NCBI GenBank assembly: GCA_003137075.1
Contig: PLES01000176.1
Coordinates: 65,007-104,282 of the forward strand
Length of the DNA stretch: 39,276 bases
Direction of reading: 5' to 3'
Origin: Solirubrobacterales bacterium
Lineage (GTDB): Bacteria > Actinomycetota > Thermoleophilia > Solirubrobacterales > Solirubrobacteraceae
Both the position numbers and the translations under genes were made by a program. Positions 24,875-33,420 of the stretch are shown here, in pieces (position 1 is the stretch's first letter; every line of letters begins with the position of its first letter). Below the pieces are notes generated by a model, which did not search any database, was not told where the DNA came from, and was given only the letters and a program-made list of their open reading frames with translations.

Positions 24875-26086
24875 ATGGGCGATAAGCGTCGAGTTGTCAT
24901 TACCGGTATGGGCGCGGTCACGCCTTTGGGCATGGGCACCCTGCCTCTATATGAGCGCTGGGCTGCCGGCGTGGTCGGCATTGAGGACGGGATGGGTGCG
25001 TGCTTGGACTTCAACCCGAGTGACCACTTCTCGGTCAAGGAAGCACGCCGTCTCGACCGCTTCTCGCAGTTCGGTGTGGTTGCGTCCGATGAGGCGATCG
25101 CGAGCGCCGGCTGGAATGGCGAGAAGCCGTACGACCCGATGCGAATCTCGACGATCCTGGCCACCGGTATCGGTGGAATCAGCACCGTGGAGACAAACCA
25201 CGACCTGATGCGCCAGAAGGGCGCCAACCGGATCTCACCGCTCGGCATCCCGATGTACATGCCGAACGCCGGTGCCGCCGCGGTTTCGATGCGTCACGGC
25301 CTACAGGGGCAGTCGTTCGGGATCGTCTCGGCCTGCACCAGCGGTGCCCACGCGATCGGGATCGCAGCTCGCATGATCCAGTACGGGGACGCTGACGCGG
25401 TCCTCGCGGGCGGCGCCGAGGCGACGCTCACGGAGTTCGGCTTTGCCTGCTTCCGTGCGGTTCAGGCGCTCTCCGAGATCGGCATCTCGCGCCCGTTCGA
25501 CGAGCGCCGTGACGGCTTCGTGATGGGCGAGGGTGCCGGCGTGCTGATGCTCGAGGAGGCCGAGGCCGCCAAGGCCCGCGGCGCCAACATCATCGGTGAG
25601 ATCGCCGGCTACGGCTCCACCTCCGACGCCGGCCACCTGACCGCGCCGGACCCCACCGGCCGTCCCGCCTCGATGGCGCTGACCTTGGCGATGCAGGACG
25701 CCGGTGTAACGCCGGAGGGCATCAGCTACGTCAACGCTCACGGCACCTCGACCGATCTCAACGACGCCTCGGAGACGCTTGCGCTGAAACTGGCGCTCGG
25801 CGAGTACGCCTACAAGATCCCGATCTCCTCAACCAAGTCCACCATCGGCCACCTGCTAGGTGCCGCCGGGGCGGTCGAGGCGATCGCGACCGTGCAGGCA
25901 CTCAACGCCCGCGTGGTCCCGCCGACGCTCGGCCTCGAGAGGCCAGGCGAAGGCTTGGATCTGGACTACGTGCCAGGTCAGTCGCGTGAGATGGTTGTGG
26001 TCGGGGATGGGCCTCCGGTCGCGCTTTCCAACTCGTTTGCCTTCGGTGGTCACAACGTCGGCCTGGTCATCAAGGGCCGCGGCTGA
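24875..26086 (+). CDS. fabF: Beta-ketoacyl-ACP synthase II (FabF)
   Basis: FabF elongates acyl-ACP by condensation with malonyl-ACP. The catalytic Cys lies in VSACTSGAHAIG (Cys154 from the ATG at 24875), with the two His residues in NAHGTSTDLND and STIGHLLGAAG. RRVVITGMGAVTPLG is the standard N-terminus and the 403-residue length is normal. A GAGGGG ribosome site precedes the ATG; a GTG three bases earlier is an alternative start. The TGA overlaps the ATG of fabI by one base, so translation is coupled. Confidence 0.95.
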   Translation: MGDKRRVVITGMGAVTPLGMGTLPLYERWAAGVVGIEDGMGACLDFNPSDHFSVKEARRLDRFSQFGVVASDEAIASAGWNGEKPYDPMRISTILATGIGGISTVETNHDLMRQKGANRISPLGIPMYMPNAGAAAVSMRHGLQGQSFGIVSACTSGAHAIGIAARMIQYGDADAVLAGGAEATLTEFGFACFRAVQALSEIGISRPFDERRDGFVMGEGAGVLMLEEAEAAKARGANIIGEIAGYGSTSDAGHLTAPDPTGRPASMALTLAMQDAGVTPEGISYVNAHGTSTDLNDASETLALKLALGEYAYKIPISSTKSTIGHLLGAAGAVEAIATVQALNARVVPPTLGLERPGEGLDLDYVPGQSREMVVVGDGPPVALSNSFAFGGHNVGLVIKGRG

Positions 26087-26874
26087 TGCCAGAGCTGCTG
26101 GCCGGCAAGCGCCTGCTGATCACCGGCGTCATCACCAAGGACTCGATCGCGTTCCACGTCGCTCAACGGGCTCAGGCCGAGGGCGCCGAGGTCCTGCTGA
26201 CGAGTTTTGGGCGGATCCGCCGGATGACCGAGCGCACCGCCCAGCGGCTCGAGCCGCCGGTCGACGTGCTGGAACTCGACGTCAACAACACTGAAGACCT
26301 CGAGGCGCTCGCCGCCGAGCTCCAGCAGCGTTGGGGTCGGGTGGATGGCGTCCTGCACGCGATCGCCTTCGCGCCCGAGGACGCCCTCGGGGGCAAGTTC
26401 CTGACGGCCCCGGCTGAGAGCGCGATCGCCGCATTCCAAACCAGCGCGTTCTCACTGAAGGCGCTGGCAGCAACCCTGGCACCGCTGATGCCGAGTGGCG
26501 GGAGCGTCGTCGGTCTCGACTTCGATGCCACTGTCGCCTGGCCGCTTTACGACTGGATGGGCGTCGCCAAGGCGGCGCTCGAGTCGGTCTCGCGCTATCT
26601 GGCGCGTGACCTCGGTCCCCAGGGCATCCGCGTCAACCTGGTCAGCGCGGGTCCGCTCGGCACCGTCGCCGCACGCGGGATCCCCGGCTTTGACAAGCTC
26701 GCGGCGCTCTGGGAACAGGCGCCGCTCGGCTGGGACATCGAGGACCCGAGCATCGTCGCCGGGCCGGTCTGTTTCCTGCTGTCGGACCTCGCCAACGGCA
26801 TTTCAGGTGAGATCCTGCATGTGGACGGCGGCCTGCACGCGATCGGCGCCCCGAGCGATCCCGGACGGCCCTGA
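26086..26874 (+). CDS. fabI: Enoyl-ACP reductase, InhA-like FabI
   Basis: FabI performs the last reduction of each fatty acid synthesis cycle with NADH. The 262-residue protein has the divergent SDR cofactor loop ITGVITKDSIAFHVAQ, HAIAFAP in the middle, and the Tyr155-x6-Lys162 active site (YDWMGVAKAALESVSRY). The surrounding sequence is closer to mycobacterial InhA than to E. coli FabI (GPLGTVAARGIPGF is also InhA-like). Coupled to fabF by a one-base overlap and last in the operon. Whether it prefers long-chain substrates as InhA does is not knowable here. Confidence 0.93.
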   Translation: MPELLAGKRLLITGVITKDSIAFHVAQRAQAEGAEVLLTSFGRIRRMTERTAQRLEPPVDVLELDVNNTEDLEALAAELQQRWGRVDGVLHAIAFAPEDALGGKFLTAPAESAIAAFQTSAFSLKALAATLAPLMPSGGSVVGLDFDATVAWPLYDWMGVAKAALESVSRYLARDLGPQGIRVNLVSAGPLGTVAARGIPGFDKLAALWEQAPLGWDIEDPSIVAGPVCFLLSDLANGISGEILHVDGGLHAIGAPSDPGRP

Positions 26875-26913
26875 GCCAGATCCGCTAGTTCCGGTTTGTT
26901 GTGCCGGGGAAGC

Positions 26914-27285
26914 TCAGGCGAGCGCCACCGAGTGGCCGTCCTCATCGACGGCCACGAACACAAAGCGGCCGGTCCCGCAGCGCCTGCGCTCACCTGAGAG
27001 CAGGACCTCAGCGTGCATCTCAACCTCAACGGTCACCGAGGTCCGGCCGGTGTTCACCACCGAGGCGTCGATCTCAACCACCTCGCCATGGCGGACCGGG
27101 GCTTCGTAGTCGATCTTCTCGACCGCGACGGTGACCATCGTCTTGCGCGACTGCCGAGTCGCCGCCACAAATGCGGCGGTGTCCATCAGCCGCAGCGCCT
27201 CACCGCCAAAGAGGTTGCCCTGGTGGTTGAGGTGCTGCGGATAGACGACCTGCATCATGCGGGTCTTGCCGGCGGCGTCGCTCAC
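26914..27285 (-). CDS. Acyl-CoA thioesterase, hotdog fold (YciA-like)
   Basis: The 123-residue protein (from GTG 27285) has the hotdog thioesterase signature HLNHQGNLFGGEALRLMDTA, with the catalytic Asp in the LMDTAAF helix, followed by VAVEKIDYEAPVRHGEVVEI. This fits cytosolic YciA/BACH-type enzymes that hydrolyse acyl-CoA to free acid and CoA. Its GTG overlaps the nrdA TGA (GTGA), so it is translated with the reductase operon, an unexpected pairing. It converges on fabI with 39 bp between the stops. Substrate length is unknown. Confidence 0.88.
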   Translation of the reverse strand: MSDAAGKTRMMQVVYPQHLNHQGNLFGGEALRLMDTAAFVAATRQSRKTMVTVAVEKIDYEAPVRHGEVVEIDASVVNTGRTSVTVEVEMHAEVLLSGERRRCGTGRFVFVAVDEDGHSVALA

Positions 27286-30200
27286 TGGCACGCCTCGCAC
27301 TCCTCACCGTTGAGCCTCGCGTTGATCGAGCAGGCGATCGCTTCAGCGGAGAGCGTGAAGTCCTCATCGGTCTCCGGCGTCGCAAGTGGCGCCGGCGCGG
27401 CTGTTGGGGCCGCTGCAGGGACTGGCGCTGGTGCGGGGACCGAGGCCACCGCGAGCGGCTCGGGAGCCGCTGTCGGCACCGGCTCGGAGACAGCGGACGC
27501 GCCGCTGATCGTCGCCTTCTCAATCGAGGAGGCACCGAGCGTGCGTAGGTAGTACGTGGTCTTCAGACCGGCGCGCCACGCGTGCCGGTACATGTGGCTC
27601 ATCGCCTTCATGTCGGGCGAGGGCAGGAACAGGTTCAGCGACTGTGACTGGTCGATCCACTTCTGTCGTTGTGCCGCTGCCTTGATCAGCCAGCTGCTGT
27701 CGATCTGGAAGGCCGTGCGGTAGCGATCGCGGATCTCTGTCGGGATCGTCGGGATCTCGCTGATGTCACCGTCACGCCGCTTGATCTCCTCTGCCAGCCC
27801 TGAGTTCCAGAGGCTGATCGCCTTGAGGTCCCTCACCAGGAACGGGTTCAGCACGACGAAGTCCCCGGAGATGTTGGATTTGGCAAAGAGGTTCTTGTAA
27901 AGCGGCTCGATGCAGGGCGAGGTGCCCATGATGTTGGAGATCGTCGCCGTCGGCGCGATCGCCAGCACGTTCGAGTTGCGCATGCCCTGGGCCGCGATCT
28001 TGGCTCGCAGCGGCTCCCAGTCGAGCTTGCCGCCACGCTTTACCTCGATCTCGACGCCACGCTCTGACTGCAGCAGCTCGACGGTGTCGTGCGGCAGCAT
28101 CCCGCGGTCCCATTTGGAGCCCTTGTAGGAGGAGTAGACGCCGCGCTCAGCGGCCAGGTCGCTCGACGCCTCGTAGGCGTAGTAAGCGACCGCCTCCATC
28201 ATCTCGTCGCTGAACGCGACCGCCTCCTCAGAGCCGAACGCCAGTCCCTTGCGATAGAGCGCGTACTGCAGGCCCATGACGCCGAGCCCGGTCGGGCGGT
28301 GACGGGTGTTGGCCGTGCGCGTCGGCTCGGTCGGGTAGAAGGTCACGTCGATCACGCAGTCGAGTGCCCGCACGGCGATCCGCACGGTCTCACGCAACTT
28401 GGCGTGGTCGATCTCACCGTCGGGCGTCAGGTGCTGGTCGATCACCACCGACCCGAGGTTGCAGACGGCGCTCTCATCCGGTCCGGTGTTGAGCGTGATC
28501 TCGGTGCAGAGGTTCGAAGAATGCACGACGCCGGCGTGGTCCTGGGGGCTACGCACGTTTGACGGATCTTTGAAGGTGATCCACGGGTGTCCGGTCTCGA
28601 ACAGCATCCTCAGCATCTGCTTCCACAGATCGATCGCCTCGATCTGCTCGCCGTAAAGCTCGCCGGCCAGCACGCGCGCCTCGTACTCGTGGTAGCGGGC
28701 CTCGAACGCGGCGCCGTAGAGCTCATGCAGGTCCGGAACGTCGGAGCTGCGGAAGAGCGTCCATGGCTGCCGCGCCTCCATCCGCTTCATGAACAGGTCC
28801 GGCACCCAGCAGGCAGTGTTCATGTCGTGCGTGCGGCGGCGGTCGTCGCCGGTGTTGCGCCGCAGCTCCAGGAACTCGCGGATGTCGTTGTGCCAGACCT
28901 CGAGGTAGGCGCAGCCGGCTCCGGCGCGCTTGCCGCCCTGGTTCACGGCGACCAGCTGGTCGTTGTGCATCTTCAGGAACGGCACAACGCCCTGGCTCTC
29001 ACCGTTGGTCGACTCGATGTGGGCGCCGGTGCCACGCACCGCCGTCCACGAACCACCAAGGCCGCCCGCCCACTTGGAGCACATCGCGTTTTCGGCGATT
29101 CCGCGTCCGACAATCGAGGTCAGCGTGTCCTCGATGTGGTACAGGAAGCAAGATGAGAGCTGGGGATGGTTGGTGCCTGCGTTGAACAGCGTCGGTGTCG
29201 AGGAGCAGAAGCGGCGCTCCTTGTACATCCCGTAGAGGTTGAGCACGTGGGTCTCACGCCCGTCCTGCGCCTCAGCCAGGCAGACGCCCATCGCGACCCG
29301 CAGCCAGAAGAGCTGTGGCGCCTCGATCCGGCGCGGCTTGGCGCCGGTCTTGTCGATGATCAGATAGCGGTCGTAGAGCGTCTGGATGCCGAGCACGTCG
29401 AAGTCCAGATCGGACATCGGGTCGAGCGCAGCCCCGAGCTTCTCGAGGTCGTAGGCGAGCAACCGCTGATCCATCCGCTTGATCTCGATGCCGCGCTCCA
29501 GCATCGGCCGCAGCGCCCGGCGGTGCGCATCACGCAGACCGCCGATACCGTCGCGCACGACGTCCCACTCGAGTGTCTCTTCGTAGACATAGGTGAGCAG
29601 GATCCGTCCGGCGAACGCGGCGTAGTCACTGTCACGTTCCACCAGTGACTTGGCGTTCATCACCACCAGCCGCTGCAGGTCCGCGCGCGGCACGCCCGGG
29701 CGGATCGCGCGGCGCAGCTCGCGCTCTATCGCATCCGCTTCGAGTGCCAGCTCGAGCCCGATCGAGGCGAACCCGATGCGAGCCTTGAGGTCGGCGCCGT
29801 CCCACAGCGTCTCACGGCCGTCGGCTTCGATCACCGGGATCGCGGGCAGCGTCTCCGGTGTCGGTGCCTGTGCGCGCTGCTGCGCGCGCAACAGCGCCCG
29901 CTCGGCCCGGTAGACGATGTAGCGCTCGGCGACGCGCATGTGCCCGGCGAGCACCAGCTCCTCCTGGACGATGTCCTGGATCGTCTCGATCGCGACGTAG
30001 GCGGTGCCGAGCGACTGCGCCCGCTCCGCGACCCGTGCGGCGAGGTTGGTGGCCGGCTCCGGATCGTGCTGCAGCGAGATGAAGGCCTTGCGAACCGCAT
30101 TCTCGATCTTGGCTGTGCTCCACGGCACGACTTCGCCGCTGCGGCGGATCAGGCGCAGCGTGCCGGTGGAGGCGCCGCTCGGCTCCCCGGGCAGCGTGCG

Positions 30201-30638
30201 CGTTACGACCAGCGCCTTGGCGACCTCGTAGTGCCCTGCGTCGATCAGTGCCGCCTCGACCAGGGCCGAGAGGTCAGCGCTGGTGATCACGGTTGGGCGC
30301 AGGTCGGCAAGCCGGGCAACGACGGTGGTTGTGGTTGCCCGCAGGATTTCCCGGCCGACGGCGGTGTCGGCCTGGTGCTCGTTACGTGCCGCGGCGAGCG
30401 TGCTCAGCGCGTCCGCTACCAGCTGTCCCGCCAGGGCAGGCGTGAACGCGTACTCCTCGCCTGACTCCTCACGCACGCGCATGTCGCCGGCGGCGGCCGA
30501 GTCGCCTGGTGCAACCTCGCCGATCACAGCCTCGGCCAGTGCCGCCCGCACGTCGATGCGTGGGCGCTGCGAGGGCTCGAGCGCGGCCGCTCGCTTGAGC
30601 TCCAGATCGCCCAGGATTTCTTCGAATTCGATCAGCAT
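27282..30638 (-). CDS. nrdA: Ribonucleotide reductase class I, large (alpha) subunit
   Basis: NrdA reduces ribonucleoside diphosphates to deoxy forms using a radical delivered by NrdB. The 1118-residue protein has a degenerate ATP-cone (about residues 50-147) and a full ATP-cone (about 160-252, TLRLIRRSGEVVPWSTAKIE), then the catalytic barrel. Active-site cysteines appear in QLSSCFLYH and ESAVCNLGSV (redox pair) and SSNLCTEI (thiyl site). The last 80 residues form a Pro/Ala-rich linker to a helix ending CEACQ, the shuttle Cys pair. The length and doubled cone resemble class Ic chlamydial NrdA. It starts two bases after the nrdB stop and is controlled by the upstream cobalamin riboswitch. Confidence 0.95.
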   Translation of the reverse strand: MLIEFEEILGDLELKRAAALEPSQRPRIDVRAALAEAVIGEVAPGDSAAAGDMRVREESGEEYAFTPALAGQLVADALSTLAAARNEHQADTAVGREILRATTTTVVARLADLRPTVITSADLSALVEAALIDAGHYEVAKALVVTRTLPGEPSGASTGTLRLIRRSGEVVPWSTAKIENAVRKAFISLQHDPEPATNLAARVAERAQSLGTAYVAIETIQDIVQEELVLAGHMRVAERYIVYRAERALLRAQQRAQAPTPETLPAIPVIEADGRETLWDGADLKARIGFASIGLELALEADAIERELRRAIRPGVPRADLQRLVVMNAKSLVERDSDYAAFAGRILLTYVYEETLEWDVVRDGIGGLRDAHRRALRPMLERGIEIKRMDQRLLAYDLEKLGAALDPMSDLDFDVLGIQTLYDRYLIIDKTGAKPRRIEAPQLFWLRVAMGVCLAEAQDGRETHVLNLYGMYKERRFCSSTPTLFNAGTNHPQLSSCFLYHIEDTLTSIVGRGIAENAMCSKWAGGLGGSWTAVRGTGAHIESTNGESQGVVPFLKMHNDQLVAVNQGGKRAGAGCAYLEVWHNDIREFLELRRNTGDDRRRTHDMNTACWVPDLFMKRMEARQPWTLFRSSDVPDLHELYGAAFEARYHEYEARVLAGELYGEQIEAIDLWKQMLRMLFETGHPWITFKDPSNVRSPQDHAGVVHSSNLCTEITLNTGPDESAVCNLGSVVIDQHLTPDGEIDHAKLRETVRIAVRALDCVIDVTFYPTEPTRTANTRHRPTGLGVMGLQYALYRKGLAFGSEEAVAFSDEMMEAVAYYAYEASSDLAAERGVYSSYKGSKWDRGMLPHDTVELLQSERGVEIEVKRGGKLDWEPLRAKIAAQGMRNSNVLAIAPTATISNIMGTSPCIEPLYKNLFAKSNISGDFVVLNPFLVRDLKAISLWNSGLAEEIKRRDGDISEIPTIPTEIRDRYRTAFQIDSSWLIKAAAQRQKWIDQSQSLNLFLPSPDMKAMSHMYRHAWRAGLKTTYYLRTLGASSIEKATISGASAVSEPVPTAAPEPLAVASVPAPAPVPAAAPTAAPAPLATPETDEDFTLSAEAIACSINARLNGEECEACQ

Positions 30639-30640
30639 CT

Positions 30641-31735
30641 CTAAAGCTCCTCGTCCGCGACAGCGGTCAACGCCGATGTCTTTGAATATTCGGTAACGCG
30701 CCCTTCAAAGAAGTTCTGCTCCTTGCGCACGTCCATCAGCTCGGCCAGCCAGGGCAGCGGGTTCTCGACCGGTTCACCGCCGGCGCTCAGCGGCGCCAAG
30801 CCGACACCCTCCAGGCGCCGGTCGGCGATGTGGTCGATGTACACCGAAAACTCTTCGCGCGAGAGGCCCACCGCCTCGACCGGCAGGCAGTCGGCGATGA
30901 ACTCCTGTTCCAGCCGCACGGCCTCGCGCATCGTCTCGCGCAGCTCGTTGCGGAAGCTCGACGTCCAGATCTCCGGTTGCTCCGTGATCAGCTCCAGGAA
31001 GAGGCGGCGGAAGAGTTCGATGTGGTTTGACTCGTCGCGCAGCGTGTAGCGGAACATCGTGCCGATTCCCGGCAGCTTGCCCTGGCGGTAGAGCGAGAGG
31101 ATCATTCCGAAGAGCCCGTAGAACTGGGTGCCCTCCATGCACTGGCCGAAGATGAAGATGTTGCGCGCGAGCAACGCGATCTCCTCCGGGTCCTGCATGT
31201 CGAGATCACGCCGCAGGCCCCATGAGGCGTCGGTCACGAAGGCGTTCTTGGCGACGATCGTCGGGATGTCTTCGAACATCGCCTCGCACTCGTGAGGGTC
31301 GATGCCAAGCGAGGAGATCATGTACAGCAGCGAGTCGGCGTGGATGTTCTCCTCATGCGCGTGGCGCCCGAGCACCATCTTCAGCTCGGAAGCGGTGACG
31401 AGCTCGCGGACCACGTGGATCACGTTGTCGCCGACGATGCCCTCGGCGGCGGAGAAGTAGCCGACGCCCATCCGCACGATCCAGCGGTCGATGTCGGAGA
31501 GCACGACGTCCGAGCGCCACTGCTCGATGTCCTTGGCCATCTGGACGTCCTCAGGCTCCCAGTGGTTGGCCTTCATCGTGCGATAAAGGTCGTACGCCCA
31601 CCCGTAGCGCAGCGGCATCAGGTTGAACGTCATCGTCTCCCTGCCGCCGACGACACGCTTGGCGGCAAGTGCCGCTTCTGCCTTGGTCTGGTCCAGAACG
31701 AAGGTCCTGGTTCCGAGCGTGTAGGTCTTCTGCAT
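30641..31735 (-). CDS. nrdB: Ribonucleotide reductase class I, small (beta) subunit lacking the radical Tyr
   Basis: NrdB houses the dimetal cofactor that starts the radical chain. From the ATG at 31735 (ribosome site AGAGGAAG) it has 364 residues. Metal ligands are Glu98, Glu129 and His132 (EENIH), Glu201 (CMEGTQF), Glu235 and His238 (DESNH). The position four after His132, Tyr122 in E. coli and Phe127 in Chlamydia trachomatis, is Leu136 (codon CTG at 31330-31328). The ligand spacings 31-3-72-34-3 match chlamydial class Ic almost exactly, and the first ligand is Glu rather than Asp. A Mn/Fe cofactor is therefore likely by family analogy. The C-terminal FFEGRVTEY carries the conserved radical-transfer Tyr. 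Confidence 0.94.
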   Translation of the reverse strand: MQKTYTLGTRTFVLDQTKAEAALAAKRVVGGRETMTFNLMPLRYGWAYDLYRTMKANHWEPEDVQMAKDIEQWRSDVVLSDIDRWIVRMGVGYFSAAEGIVGDNVIHVVRELVTASELKMVLGRHAHEENIHADSLLYMISSLGIDPHECEAMFEDIPTIVAKNAFVTDASWGLRRDLDMQDPEEIALLARNIFIFGQCMEGTQFYGLFGMILSLYRQGKLPGIGTMFRYTLRDESNHIELFRRLFLELITEQPEIWTSSFRNELRETMREAVRLEQEFIADCLPVEAVGLSREEFSVYIDHIADRRLEGVGLAPLSAGGEPVENPLPWLAELMDVRKEQNFFEGRVTEYSKTSALTAVADEEL

Positions 31736-31737
31736 GT

Positions 31738-31764
31738 CTTCCTCTACGAATTGGGTGGAGGAAG
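31738..31764 (-). promoter_or_regulatory. Ribosome-site-sequestering hairpin of nrdB (riboswitch expression platform)
   Basis: On the transcript, CUUCCUC (31764-31758) is perfectly complementary to GAGGAAG (31744-31738), which is the nrdB Shine-Dalgarno, with a 13-nt loop. The pairing would block initiation at the ATG 31735. It lies between the cobalamin aptamer and the gene, the expected place of the off-state structure. Pairing is seen; switching is inferred. Confidence 0.75.
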
Positions 31765-31829
31765 GTGCCAAGCGTCACCGGGTCGGGCGGCGCCGATTGG
31801 GTGGTCCTTCTTCCGAGGACTTACCAACG

Positions 31830-31986
31830 ACGAGCCGGCAGGCGACCGGGCTTGTCCCTCCGCGCGTCGTGTGTCCCGCACGAGAGGGCCTTACCGTTGC
31901 GGGACAGCGCCGGAATCGCACCGGACTTCGCTGGCCTGCTCATCTCCCCGGTATTCCGAGGAGGTCGAAACGTACGCCTGCCCTCG
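31830..31986 (-). promoter_or_regulatory. Cobalamin (B12) riboswitch aptamer upstream of nrdB
   Basis: Read on the minus strand, the segment contains the aptamer core AGTCCGGTGCGATTCCGG, then CGCTGTCCCGCAACGGTAA (31929-31891), closely matching the conserved cobalamin riboswitch core. The B12 box follows as AAGCCCGGTCGCCTGCC (31852-31836). The ends can pair to form P1: CGAGGGCAGGCG (31986-31975) with CGCCTGCCGGCTCG (31843-31830). B12 riboswitches before class I reductase genes are known in Streptomyces (nrdABS). When B12 binds, nrdB-nrdA expression should fall. The aptamer begins only about 28 bp from the divergent decarboxylase start, so the two promoters must overlap. Confidence 0.93.
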
Positions 31987-32013
31987 GACAGACCAAGGAC
32001 TAGTCTCGAAGGC

Positions 32014-33414
32014 ATGGAGAAGCCGCAAACCCACCCGCTCGATTTCATCGATCGTGAACAGGTGCTGGAGCTGCTTTCAGAGCAGCTGGCCGCCGCCTGG
32101 AGCTCATTCGACCGCCCGCGGCCACACGAGGCAAAGCTCAGTTCGGCGCTGAGGCAGCGCCTTTCCGTGGCACTGCCGCAAGCTCCTGGGAACCCGCAGG
32201 AATCCCTGGCCGACGCGGCGCAGGTGCTCGACGCCAGCGTCTCACCCTCGCGGCCGCTTTACGCCGCCTACATCGGCTCCACCGGCCTTGAGGCCGGTGT
32301 TCTGGCAGGCGCGCTAGCCAACGCGTATGACGTCAACCTCGCATCCTCAGCCGGCGCGGCTGAGCTGCTTGAGGAGCAGGCGCTGCGTTGGATGGCGGAG
32401 TTCATCGGCTATCCGCTGCTCGACGGGACCTTCACCAGTGGCGGCATGACTTCCAACATGACGGCGCTCACGGTGGCGCGTGAGGCGGCGCTTCCCGGAA
32501 CCCGCGCGAGCGGTGTCGGCGGCAGGCCGGCGGCGGTCTACTGCTCGGCCGAGGCGCATCACTCCGTGGTCCGCGCCGTCGAGGTGATCGGGCTGGGGGC
32601 CGCCGCGATCAGGCGGATACCAATCGACGATCACCGGCGCATACGGGTCGACGCCCTCGGTGACGCGCTCACGCAGGACCGGCGCGACGGCGTCATCCCT
32701 GTGGCTGTGGTCGCGACCGCTGGAACCACCCTGACCGGCGCTGTGGACCCGCTTGCGCAGATCGCTGATCTCTGCGCTGAGCACGACGTCTGGATGCACG
32801 TGGACGCCGCCTACGGCGGCCCTGCGGCCTCGGTGCCCGCGGTGGCGGCGCTGTTCAACGGTCTCGAGCGCGCGGACTCGGTCACGGTCGACGCCCACAA
32901 ATGGATGGGTGTGCAGAAGAGCTGCAGCGTCGTGATGCTCTCGCGACGCGGCGCTCTGGAGAGCGCCTTCGCGCATGAGGAGGGCTACATGCCGCACGCC
33001 GAGCGTGCCGCCAACGCGGTTGACGGCACATTCGAGTACTCGCGGCCGGTGCGCTCACTCAAGCTCTGGATGGCGTTCCGGATCTACGGTGCCGCAACGC
33101 TGCGCAGCTGGATCGCGCGCACGCTCGAGCATGCTGAGACGGTCGCTGGAGCGGTGCGGGCGCACCCGCGCTTCGAGCTCGCGGCCGAACCGTCACTCTC
33201 GGTTGTCTGCTTCCGGCATCTGGGGGAGGGCGACCTAGACGAGCACAACATGCGCCTGGCGCGCGCCGTGGGGGAGGACGGGCGTGTCTACTTGGCGCCC
33301 GCGCTCGTCGACGGCCGCACCTGTCTGCGGGTCTGCTTCACGAACTTTCGGACCACCGCGGACGACGTCAGCGAGTTGCTGGCGGTGGTCGAAGAGATCG
33401 CCGACACGCTCTAG
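32014..33414 (+). CDS. PLP-dependent amino acid decarboxylase (group II)
   Basis: A 466-residue pyridoxal-phosphate enzyme of the glutamate/aromatic amino acid decarboxylase family. Lys296 in TVDAHKWMGVQKS should bind PLP; the preceding HVDAAYGGP supplies the cofactor Asp. GGMTSNMTALTVAREA and SAEAHHSVVRAVEVIGLG (His stacking on PLP) are family motifs. The substrate may be an aromatic amino acid, glutamate or another; sequence alone does not decide. I chose the ATG at 32014 since upstream in-frame sequence is the riboswitch region. A long inverted repeat starts seven bases after its stop. Confidence 0.88.
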   Translation: MEKPQTHPLDFIDREQVLELLSEQLAAAWSSFDRPRPHEAKLSSALRQRLSVALPQAPGNPQESLADAAQVLDASVSPSRPLYAAYIGSTGLEAGVLAGALANAYDVNLASSAGAAELLEEQALRWMAEFIGYPLLDGTFTSGGMTSNMTALTVAREAALPGTRASGVGGRPAAVYCSAEAHHSVVRAVEVIGLGAAAIRRIPIDDHRRIRVDALGDALTQDRRDGVIPVAVVATAGTTLTGAVDPLAQIADLCAEHDVWMHVDAAYGGPAASVPAVAALFNGLERADSVTVDAHKWMGVQKSCSVVMLSRRGALESAFAHEEGYMPHAERAANAVDGTFEYSRPVRSLKLWMAFRIYGAATLRSWIARTLEHAETVAGAVRAHPRFELAAEPSLSVVCFRHLGEGDLDEHNMRLARAVGEDGRVYLAPALVDGRTCLRVCFTNFRTTADDVSELLAVVEEIADTL

Positions 33415-33420
33415 TCGCGC

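Noticed and set aside
31669-32013. Upstream in-frame extension of the decarboxylase
   Set aside because: The extension is antisense to the nrdB start and the cobalamin riboswitch and adds 115 residues foreign to the family.
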